Positions 18,191-30,300 of a stretch of 64,000 nt of DNA are shown piece by piece (position 1 is the first letter of the stretch; every line of letters starts with the position of its first letter). A program made the translations under genes and the position numbers. Source of the DNA: Hypomesus transpacificus. Its lineage: Eukaryota; Chordata; Actinopteri; Osmeriformes; Osmeridae. The notes below the pieces were generated by a model. It was not told the origin of the DNA. It worked only from the letters and a program-made list of their open reading frames with translations, and ran no database searches. The stretch lies in the NCBI RefSeq assembly GCF_021917145.1, contig NC_061063.1:5026510-5090509 (forward strand), written 5' to 3'.

Positions 18191-20714
18191 CCTAGACAGA
18201 CTTTGTGTCTGGGATTTATCCAACAAAGCTGTACCAGTATTTTGACAAGGGATAGGAAAAGACTAGGACATTATTTTGCTCTCTTACAGGAGAATAGATT
18301 CAGTACCAGAAGCTATTTGGCACCCCCAAATGTGTGTTTGATCTCTAGAGAAGAGTCCTGTCTAGATACTGTCAGAGAAGGCACATCTCAATCCACCTCC
18401 CCTTCCTTTTTGGATGCACTTGTATGTATGCACACGCACTCCCGCACACACACACATTATAGATGCACATTATGGGTGGTGGTGTTGGGGGGAGGGGGGG
18501 GGGCTGGATTTAATAGATAAACTGGAATCTTTGTAAAAACAGTCATTGTAGTCAGTATTAAATTATTGGAATGTGTCCAGCTGAACATTAGTGAGTGTTC
18601 TACAGTTTGTGTGGCTACCTACTCTGAGTCTGACTTTTCAATAGAGACATAGAGCCACAAGTTATAGTAAGATATAGCCCACATAATATCAAGAATCATA
18701 GCTCATTTGGCTTTTCTTAATAAGTAAAACATTAATACAGTTATTTTAACCCCTTTAAGGGATTTCCGTGTTGAATTCTCGTATATCAGTGACTCAGGAC
18801 TGAAACCTTGCCAGAAAAAGACACTGTTGACTTCTAAAGGCCAAAGACTAGCAACACATTTGGGTAGTTCTGTTTATAATGTAAACAATTATGGGAATAA
18901 TTAATCGTCCATAAATAACAAACTCATAATTTAAGAACACTGTTGATCCTATTGTACTGATATATCCACATTTTATATATATTCTCTTAACAAACTGCCA
19001 TTGCACTGTGAAGCTATGTGGACAGAATTAGTAATAATGATGACAACAACTGAGACAATGGACTACACATGGGTATTATATGTAGTTAATTCTCTCTTCA
19101 GTAGGTCATTCCGGCAGTTTAATGCTGTAGAAACAGATAGGGCGGTGTGCTATGGATGGAATAGGCTGTGTACTGTACCTGTGTAGACAGCTGGAACTGT
19201 AGGAGCAGATTTCAGCCCCAGACCAGCCAGTATTACTGTGCTGGTCGCTGTTTCAGGAGCTCTAGATAGAGGATGAGTGCAAGAAGGGGTGAGACGGTAC
19301 AGTGTTCATCTGCAGTTTGGTGTTGATGAATGCGTTTTAATTCCAAGTAAGAAATATGTTGATTTTGAACGCCTGAATTTGAATGGTAATTATGAATTGT
19401 GGTGAAATTGCCCATGTGGCAAAACAAAAACAAAACTAGATCTTATTGTAAAGAGTTTTCTCCTGATTGTATGTCTTGTGTGTCAGTGGGGTGTGTGTGT
19501 ATATATCTGTATTTGTACATATTAATATTGTAAATGCTGTTTCTATATGTTTTTGAACTACCAGCCATGGAAATTTAACAAGATAACGTTTCAGGGTGGG
19601 ATCTCAAAAGTCTTTTTATGAATCCTCGTATGCCCTCTCTGAGTTTAAGGAAGAGGTTTTTGAGATGCTTGATCCCAGCTGAGCCAATGGTCTGACAAGC
19701 TCCTGCAATGTTAGGTTGCACCCAAGACTCCTTCTAGCACTCTATGAAAGGCTAGTTACCTTCCTGCACACTAACTAGCCTCACATCTATCGATGCAAAA
19801 CATCTGATGCTTATGAGCCAATCGGAGGCTAGTGGGTCGTGCATGGACAGAAAATTGTGATCCCTGTAAAAACCTTTTTTTTAACCACTATAAAGTACCT
19901 TAAAATTGCTCCAGAGCTATGGCCAGGTAGCCTGACAGATTGATCCACAGCGTCAGAAAATGTATTGTGCAAAAGTGCAGTTTAGTCTAGGCTGCTTGGC
20001 CTGAACTGTGTTAGAGAAGACTGGCTTCAAGAGTTAGTGGCATCTGTAGCACTTTACTGAACCAACATTCATGTGAGGATGGGGAATGGGTTTGCCCCTG
20101 ACAAGGCACTGGCCATGATGCATAGGTGATTGGGGGGGTAATCATTTCTTCCATTTCACAGTCTAATTCATTGGTATTTGTATTAACAGTCTTTTGTGAC
20201 ACTAAGAACCATGAGAAGACATGTATTTTGAGTCTTTGAGTAGGCTCACAGTGGAAGTGTGCAAAACCAAAAGGCCATGGAGATGGTTGTTTTCCTGCAA
20301 ATCTGAATAAATAGTTGTTTATTACAGTTGTCATGTGGTGTGTCTGGTGTTGATGTTTAAGGCACATCCTGGCTTGCCAATTTGTCATAGTTTTAAAGGA
20401 GACATTTATTGCAATACAAAACAGGTAGGTGTCAAAATGTGAGACACTAGCTGGACCATGAGAACAGCACATGGTTAGTTGTTTCATTGTAGTAGGTCTT
20501 ATGACCTAGCACATGATTCCAGAATTCTAAATGCATTCCTTTTGCAGCTCCAGATACAGCAGTTTGAGGGATGTGGAGTAGGCTAGTTCAGATGTTCAGT
20601 TACAGGTATTAGGACTAGGATGTCTAGTTCCTAGGTCAGAGCACATCTAACAGAAGTGGCTTGTTCATGCTTGTCAAATGCACAGTGGAAAATATACATG
20701 TGTGTATTATGTAC
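18082..20714 (+). other. rnf5: Probable rnf5 3' UTR and flank
   Basis: No coding exon is recognised. A CA microsatellite lies at about 18155-18187 and a G-rich run at about 18485-18502. The first well-placed strong AATAAA near the slc44a4 side is at 20715-20720, which would make a 3' UTR of about 2.6 kb. An earlier AATAAA occurs near 20307, so a shorter form is possible. Confidence 0.45.
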
Positions 20715-20730
20715 AATAAATATCTTTATT
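20715..20730. terminator. Back-to-back poly(A) signals of rnf5 and slc44a4
   Basis: AATAAA at 20715-20720 on the plus strand is followed after four bases by TTTATT at 20725-20730, which is AATAAA on the minus strand. It lies between the convergent genes rnf5 and slc44a4, about 590 bases past the slc44a4 stop, and could end both transcripts. Confidence 0.5.
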
Positions 20731-21320
20731 ACTTAAAAAATAGGCACTTTTATAAATCAGTAAATTTACATTTGGGTTTTGTTCAATCTGCTTAATTTTT
20801 GCATTATTGTTCACACTGCAAAAACTAAACCTTATTTTATAATCTTTAATTGTAATATTACAAGCACAGAAAGAAAATAGTCACTTGTACCAGCTAGTGA
20901 GTTTACTAGAATCAAAATGATACAAACTACATCCAATAAAAAATAATTTACGTCCTTAAAACCTTTCATGGCAACTTCTCACATAGACTTGATAAAATAA
21001 TATTGACACCAGATGTGCAGATACGCACATGCATGCACACATCCCCCCCTACATAAAATAAAGTGATTCAGTTTGTGTAAACTTTGGCATCTTAAAGCAT
21101 ACAGCAGAAAGAGTGATGACAATGTAAAATGCTACAAACCTGTACAAGGAGAGGAGAACAGTTAGATCTGAGAGTCTGTGCAGTTACTAGACAGTTGATT
21201 GCGACACTGTCTCAGTGTTTAAATCATAAGGCACTGGGTGGGAGGAGGTAAAGAGTAATATTTCTTACAGATAGGGAGGGTGAAAGAGAGCTGATGTTTT
21301 GGAGGAGGTACTTGGCTTCA

Positions 21321-24300
21321 TCAATTCTTTCCCTTCTTAGGCTGCTTGTTGGATTTGTTGAGGATTTTCATCAGGTTCTTGGACATAAAGTAGGGCTTCT
21401 GGATGCTTCCATCATGGCGCTCCAAGTCCTCCACTGAGAGAGTCGGACAGCGAGAGAGACCAAGATCATTTGACTGAAACATCTCATCATTCATAGAAGT
21501 CCCAAATGAGTTTCTGTGTGAACGTGTGTAGTGCGTGTTGCACAAGGTCACGGATCAACATTTAATCATTCATCAGATATGAGAAACACTACTCACAGAA
21601 GCAGAGGAAGAGAGTGTCCACACCCATGTTGTAGACGCTGAAGAAACCATGAGCGATAAGGTAGGATCCCACCACAACCGTCTGGCGGCAACAACAACAG
21701 TTCACCAGCCTACCTAGTCAGCCTACAAAGCCACACATACAGTCCTACCCTGTAAGGAGCCCTACAATGGTAACTGGGTTCCTTTCACACTTACAATAAT
21801 GGGCATCCAGTAGTAGTTGAGTGTCTCGAAGCGGAAGGTGTCGTTTGGTAAAGGTATTCTACCTGAGAAAAAAAAGAAGGATAGGATCCCTAGGGAGAAG
21901 ACAGATAGAGATGGGGGGGTTAGAGGTCAAGCCGTTCAAATGCACAGAAAAAGCTGCCATTCAGTGTTTAAGATTAGCTTTTTATTGGAACTGGAAGTCC
22001 ACATCCTGACCACCTCTGACAATTTTACCACATGATGATATGGGGATATCCTTACCGACTCCTCCGACCACTAACAGCTTCCCAAAGAACAGCAGCAGGT
22101 CTGTCACTTTGTCCAGCACCACCACCCTGAGGGGAGTTAACATATCAGGACAAAATCTACCCATCTCACAGCCATGGCGCCACTCATTTAAATACATGCA
22201 AATGGTCTTGTAGATATTGTAAACCAATCTCGACAAACACGTGAATTCCCAGGCACACGCTAGCACACACACACACTGACATGACCTGAAGCTCTCACCT
22301 TATGATGTTCCTCATCAGGAGCATGAATGCATTTTTGGCAGAGACACAGAAGTTTTTACCGTATATGGCCACCTGAGAAGGAAGAGCAGGGCGGTGTGTG
22401 ATGGAAGCAGGAAGAGGCTGTATATTCAACGGGATCAATGAAGACACCATGACTTGCACCCACCATGATGTAGGCATTCCTGTTGAGGAACTTGATGAAC
22501 TTCTCCAGGCACCAGAAGCAGCACTTGAGGCAGCACATGAGGAACCTGGCACACGGGTTCTGGGCGGCTGGGGGAGGACACAAGCAACTGTTAATACACG
22601 CATGAAAGAGATCACCAGGATTCCTTCTTATGAAGCCTGACAGTGGGTCGAACAAGCCGAGAGATAGGAAGGTGTAGCCTGAAGTGATCCACGGTTAGCT
22701 AGTAAAACAAGGATGCTTTTAAATCCATTTTAATTTGCCGAAATGATAAAAGCCAGCTTGATTGATTGATAGTGTGAGATGGCCAGATGGGGTGGAGGAT
22801 GACATTGAAGCAGGCCAGTGTGATGAGATTATATAAGATGTAGAGCAGCCTTTCTGAATCCTGGTCCCCCCTGGATCTCGGTAAAATGGGATATATAAAT
22901 AAAGAAACTAAAGTACCTCTGGTCTTGTGGTCCAGGTACTCCAGGATGATTCGGACCATCTGGACGAGGGTCAGAATCAGGGCGCCAAATGCCAAGGAGC
23001 CAACATGGTATCTGACATGACCAGAGGATGACAATAAAAGATCAACATCCATAACCATAGAAAATTACCCCAAAAAGGGGAAAAAAAGTATATATACATA
23101 TTTATATATAAAAACCGAGAAGCTACTGATGTCTCTACCTCAGTGTGCGGATGAAGGCCTGGGAGAGAGGGAAGGTGGGGATGTCAGCAGGCTTGCTGAA
23201 GGCCCAGTAGTAAGAGGCGAACGCCCCAGCCAGGGTGCACTGTCCCAGGGCCAGCACAAAGTTGACACACCAGAGGAAGGCCACCACGTTGTAGATTTGC
23301 AGGTTGAACAGGTTCCTCTGCAGCAGGCCCTCTGTGTTGTACTTGATAAAGATGCACCGCGCCGACGAACAGAACTGGTAGGTGGTGGAGTTGAAGGTCT
23401 GAGGGAGATAGAGAAAGAGGAAAGATAGAGAGACTGAATACGACTCCTGACTCATTGAAACTGACACGTACATTTATGACACAATCAAAAACATGTTGCA
23501 TGTCATTTAAAAACACACACCGGCTACCAAGATAAGGCAAGTCCAATAAAGATTTTTACAACAACCGAATAAATACTTAAAGACACGTTACCTCCACACA
23601 CTGGAGCTCTACTCACCAGGGGATCGCAGTCCTCAGTGCCATTGATGCTAGAACAGCCCTCCTGAGAGGAGTTGAGAGCCACCACTTTGTACACGGGCCC
23701 CCCCGATGTGGCAAGATATCTACCCAGACAGTCAAGTCAAATCCCTGCCAGACTGACAAGGGAAGGAGGGACCAGAATGGATGGAGGAGACAGAGGAGTA
23801 CACAGGCTGAATTCAGAGAAGAGCAGAGACAGGGTGACTTCATCATGTATGCACACACACACAGCCACAAACACGATGAAAGGATACAGGGCGGTAGTGC
23901 CCCAGTAGGCCACACAGACAACAAGGAGAATGAAGGTGACGAGAGGGTACAGTAGTGTGGACATCATGTGGCTGACAGCCCTGAGGAGAAGAGACAGAGA
24001 ATCAGTTAAAACAAAAAAACTATTAGAACACTATCTCACACAGTCTGTCTTGGTGTCAGATGACAAGTATACTCAAGTGGCTGGCTACAGTAACCATGCT
24101 CTGAATGGATTGAATATGATTCACTGTGATGATAGGCTGCGCTAGGTATGCTACGGTGTGAGGAATGGAGAGTGTGGCGGGCGCTCCCTCGTCGCGTACT
24201 TGCTGGACTCCTGGATGAGAGCGATGGCGATGAGAATCCTGGTCCGCAGGAAGATGAGAGTCAACAGGATGACGGCCTCCGCCACACACAGGATGATCAC

Positions 24301-27300
24301 TGAAGGAGGGAGAGAGAGACAGAGAAAAGGAGAGGAGAGAGAGAGGGTGTGAGAGAGAGACAGAGAAAAGGAGAGGAGAGAGAGGGTGTGAGAGAGAGAT
24401 AGAGAAAAGGAGAGGAGAGAGAGAGGGTGGAGAGAGACAGAAAAAAGGAGAGGAGAGAGAGAGGGTGTGAGAGAGAGACAGAGAAAAACAGAGAAGAGAG
24501 AGAGAGGGTGTGAGAGGGAGAGCGAGCAGGGAGGAGGAACCAGAATGGAGGAAGGAAGGGGAGGATGATCCTAAATCACACTCTACATGGTTCAGAGACT
24601 ATCACTAAATGTCTAGCACAACAATGTCATCAATAAAACCCTTCATTCGACCCTTGACCTCAATACATATTAAATACTACTCACAGAAGGCCAGCCATGT
24701 CTCCTTCACCTGCAGGTAAACGTTTAAGTTGGTCGTGAAGCCCACACTACTGATGGAGGCCGAGGCATAGTTGGTGTATTCCCAGTAGCAGTGCCAGATA
24801 CCTACAGAGAGAAGGGCCCACACAGTTATAATACGTACTACACTACTTAACTGATAATTCCCAGTAAACGTGCCCACATTTCCTGTCAAAGCTTTGGGAT
24901 AAACTATTGACGGTGTGTACTTTGGACCTACCATAAGCCCCGGCAGCTAGCACTCCAAAGATCAGCACCCACACCATGACTGGAGCAGTGAACCTTAGCA
25001 GCAGCAGAAACAGCAGGCTCACCAGCATGGCTATCAGCAAGCCCCTGAGAGGAAAGGAGAGATGCATTTCAAATATGCTTTGGAAATGTTGTTCAACAAC
25101 TACAGGTTTATCCTGATTTAGTACGTTATCTCAAACTCAACCACACATCCCCATCTCACGTATCCTTTTGATACGTGAGGAATTCAAGCAAGTCAAGATA
25201 AAGCAGAGCTCAAGTACAAACTGTACAACACTGGAAGTGTCTCCGTCATGCAGTTATGCATTTCAGCCAATAGGGAGCAGTGAGGATAGAAGACTATGGA
25301 TACTCACAGAAGGATCCACGGCCACGATGAAGCAAAGTCCTCAAAGATCCTCACGCCGACCTCTCTGGCGTTGAAGCCATTTATCACGTCCCTGACCGAG
25401 ACACAGACAGAGGCCACGTTAGAACAAAGTGCTCACTCATGACCCCAACTGGTACAGAAGCACAGCCTCAGTGACTGTTGACAGGGAACTGAATCGTCAA
25501 AAGTCAATGAGACTGTACTTTAGTCCAGGACATACAACACAGACATGCGTTCAGCAGGTAAAGAGCTTGAAGCAGTATATGGGGTGAGCTCCTACCAGTT
25601 ACACTAAAAGTAGGACCAGAAGACATGTTCCAGAACAACAAGACACGTGTGCTACTACAACAAACTGGCTGGATGTCTACGTCTACGGGCTGCCTGGTAT
25701 GGCTACATAGCTGCCATGAGGAAGAAGGACACATGCAAGAAGAAAGTATATCTAAACAGTCAAGAGACTGGCCAGTACAGTAACTCACGCCAAAGGTGAA
25801 CCTGCACTGGAGGTCAAAAATACAAATAGATGAAGGGTTAGTTAAGGATGCAGAAACATGGACAGAAACACAGGCAGACAGACAGGCCAACAGACAGACC
25901 GACCAACAGAGGCAGCCATCTTTACCCTGTGGCGTTCTTGATGCCGTTAGCGGTTTCATTGATGCTGTTTGGCAGGCCAGGAACACCGCTGAAATCATTT
26001 GGGATATTTCCCAAAGCCGTGATGTTGGGTAAACATCTCCCCAACACTATACATGGAAAGAGACCCAAACTTCAAGAGTTGGATGATAGAGAAGCAGAGC
26101 GTGTGTGTTCATTTCTCATGTGCTAATGTTAATCACAATCAGTACATCAACTATTGCCTTATCTATTCATGTATTCTATCATAGGTATTCTATCGTGATA
26201 GAAGACATGAACAGAACAGTATATAACCACGATATAGGTTACAGTTGGAACCTATATTGACAGTCACGGACAGTCAGGGAAATCCCAAACCTGAACTGAC
26301 GGCCACACTGAAGATGGACAAAACCTCCAAACAATCACATGCACGCTGAAATATTTTTGGGAAATGTGAAACGCTGGATGTTTGGAACCTTGCTCACCTG
26401 AGGTCGTTGGACTGAAGAAGAACGGACAAAGTTCTCTATCCACTATTTCTTTCACTGTCTGTCGGCCAACAAGGAAAACGTAGGCTTAACCTCACAGCAG
26501 ACAAGTGAGAATTATCATCAGGCTTGTGTCCAGAACAGAACCGATTTCCACTCACCAAGGTAGTGGTGTTAAGATTGAAGGAAGGCACACAGAGGGCCTG
26601 CTGGAACACTGCTCGTGGTTTCTTGCCATAGTCTAGAGGAGTCACGAGCCAGAATGTGTTGGGGCATTCTTTCACACACACCTGTGAGGGAAAGTCAAGT
26701 TAGTCTGCGATTGATTGCTTAAAGAGGGTGTAGGCAATGTTTTTTGGCTTTTTGTCATATTTGCCTAAATAAACTTCACATCTTGATAGTAACCCATCCA
26801 TCTGACGATAATATGAAATCAATACAACATCTGTGGGCATCGCAGGATGGTAATAAACACGACAAATGATTAAGACCGTTCTGAGACTAATGATTGGACG
26901 GGCTACCCGTCTGTTTACCTACCTACCTGCGCGCACTCTGCCCCTGCACTCAATGCTCATTACTGTTGTTTTCAACCTGGCTAGGCAGAGGTATTCTAAA
27001 CAACCGAGCTAGAGGCACAAGAATGGCAAAGAAAGAGCAGGCAATAAATCCAGTTCTAGGTTGTACCTGTACGGTGGGGCATTGCAGCCCGTTTAATGCG
27101 GCAGCCATTATGTTGGTGCTTGTGGCACATTTTAAGATGTCAAAGTAGAACACACTAGGCAGATCCCTGAGACAGAGAGACACACACAGAGACACAGAGA
27201 CAGAGAGAGAGACAAAAGGCCAAAACAACTGTTTTGATTAACACGTTTCAAACTATTTGCTTTGAGCACATTTGGGCCCAGTAATTATGAAATACAGACA

Positions 27301-30300
27301 CAAGGGCGTGGCTTACTTATTGGCGCCGATGCCACAGAACATTCCGGTGGAGTTCCGGGCGTATAAAACATGCCGAGGGTCCCCATAGAGCCAGGCTGAG
27401 GAGATATGCAAGTCAGACTGACAGGTCCATATCTTCCATACACAAACACATTGTTGATAACTGATTGCTGCGTGATATCGTTACACAACCCTTTGTCCCA
27501 AGACAGACTTCTGCACTGAAAAGCCACTGAGTAAACAAACCTTTTTGGGGCTTTAATAGTTATCATGCAAATGTAAACACAAATCGAGTGGTGTATCAAC
27601 TTTCATCACAGCCTCCAAGCTGTTCACACTGGCCTTATACTCCTATGACCTTCTGCCATATTTGGTCGCTCTGTTGACTCTAGCTGAGCAGAATGTTTGC
27701 TAGAATGTGCCTGGTGACAGGTCACATGGGAGGAAGTGCAGGAGAGCCACTGGGAGAAGGAGGCAGACTCTCTTGACTTCATGTTCAGAGGGGGAAAGAC
27801 AAGAGTCCTCTCATGAGCGAAGGAGAACAGCGGGATGAAGGGGGACAGTAATAGAATGAGTGATAGCAGGGGCAAGAGAGAGGGTGTAGACAGGGTGGGG
27901 AGTAGGTGAGGAGGATGGGGAGGTGAGGAGAGGGTAGTGGGGTGTGCCATTTGCCACTGTTTGCCACCTCACTGCTGTTTGAGGTGGGAGGGACTATGTG
28001 TTTCATGGCTTAGATTTGCATATGACATTCTGTTGAGAGTTGCTGCTTGGAGTCATAAAGAGATACTGACTGGCAGAGAGAGATAATGTCAAGAATCTGA
28101 TGTTACAGAAAGCAAACTGACACTAAAGAGAGAGAGAGAGAAAAGAAGAGTAAGACAAATAGACAGGCAGAGGGCATAGACAGAGAGAAAGAGTAAGACA
28201 GAAATAAAGACGGAAAGAGAGTGAGAGAGGGTGTACAGAGAAAAGAGCAAGGCAAAGTGTATGTGGAAGTGGCCCGTCTTACCCAGAATTCCAACGACCA
28301 TGTAGCCCAGAATGACAGCCATGAAGAGAACACAGCAGATGATATCTGTGCAGCCTCTGAGGAAGAGCAGAGAAAACAGACATTCCCTCAGGGCCCCTTC
28401 TCAAAGCATGGCTCTGGGCTCACAAATATCACCACACAGTGTTTTTGCACAGACTTTGTGCGAAAACATACACACTGTCAGAGAAAAAACAGACCTAGTA
28501 CAGCCTTTAGCCATTACACACAGAGAAACACACACATTAGGGGACGCCCCAGTGGCCAGGCCTTGCCGCATTCCTGGATGTTCTCCCCTCTATCTCCCCT
28601 CTATTTCCCATCCCTCGAATATCATTCATTATCTCTCAATAAAAGCTGAATTGCTGTAAAAACGATATAAATAAAAGAAACACACTGACCTTTTCCGTAT
28701 GGGACCATTGAAGGTGGGGTCAAACTGGGCAGGCTCTCCTGAAGGGGAAAGGTAAGGAAGTAATGACATCTATACTGAAGGTTTGTCTACAGAGTATGTA
28801 AAATTGTCAAGCTGCTGTTTCAACAATAACATTAAGCATGTGCTCTGGAGGAGATGCTGTCAGCATTCTGAAAGTGTTGTGCCAAACATGACGTCTCTTC
28901 CCACAAGCCCCATCACTTAGAACTTGTCACTGAGGAGTGAAGCTTTGATGATGAAAGATGAAATATATACACTGATAGCCCCTAGAACCTACAGTTCACA
29001 TAACCAAGAAGGATAATGTATTTCAATTTTCAGTTTGCTTTGGCCAAGGAACGGGAAATGTGCGTCTAGCATTAGTCAATTACTTGTTTGCACTTCTTCT
29101 AGTTTTGTAGAGCTAAAACAAGCTGACAGTTAAAAGTATTCCAGGCCAGGGTGTGCACGTCTGTGATTGGAAAATATGTTTTGCTTGAGAATTTGAAGGA
29201 CCAATAAAAAAAAAAAAGGTAGGTGGTGAATTTTAGACCTGCACTAGCAACCATCACAAGTCAGAACATGAGGAAGCAGTAATTCCAGTTTAAATGTTTA
29301 ATGAAAATCCACACGGACAATTCCACTTTATCCAATATTAATTGTGGCTATTTAGTTGCACACAATAACATAGAGACAGAGAGCATTTTGCAGGTGTGCA
29401 CCTTGTAAGGTGCAGAAAAGAGAACACGGGTGAGAGGAAAAAGAGCTGAATGGTTCATTAATGAGCACTTGATGTGGATTTAATGAATAAACAGGGTTTA
29501 GGAATAACTTCAAAATCTAATCCCTTCCTGGAACATGTAACCAATCTGAGTTATAACAATAAGCGAGGAAGAGAAAAGAAGACTGAAGCTGTGGGTTAGA
29601 AGGTTCAAATGTCGAAAGTCCCAGTGCACCTTGCTGATGCCATGTCTCCTGATTCCTCTCTGCCCTCTACGCTGGACATACAGAAGATGACCAGTCATGC
29701 ATGGACTTCCTCTATGACTACAGCCTCAGAAATACTGGTTTTGTTGAGCTCCAAATGCCAACATGAATCACTTGTCATTATAAAACATGTACTGATTGTG
29801 GCTCATAATAAAGTGAATAACTGGAAGCCACCTAATCAAGATTGATAAAGAAACGCCATGATTCACATTGCGCCATATATATATAGATACCGCCATTGTT
29901 ACACCTTTGAGAAATGTTTTACAGAGTGTACTTTTCTTTGGAAGTAACAACTTCCTGGAGAGAGAGGAGAGGGAGGGTGTTTGAGTAGAGATACGTAAAA
30001 CTAAATATACCGTATGTGTTATGCTAAGTAACGCATACAAACATTGCATTAGCACTGTATTTGCTTTGCCAGTGATGTTGATATTGGAGGAAATATAACC
30101 TCTGTAGAGTTTGGGGGTTGGCCGAAAGCACATCCCTAGCAAGATGTAAAAGAGCATTGACGACTCTGATGTCAACATAAGCTACCCAAGGTTTGAAATT
30201 CAGACAAGCGGTATCTATGGTACGGTCCCCAAACAGACGAACCAGTTTCTCTGCTAACTGTAGTATGAGTATCATATTACAACGGGACACAGTTTGAGAA

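Noticed and set aside
24301-24535. Possible CRISPR-like array of repeats
   Set aside because: The units are degenerate GA-rich simple sequence with no spacers, in a vertebrate intron.
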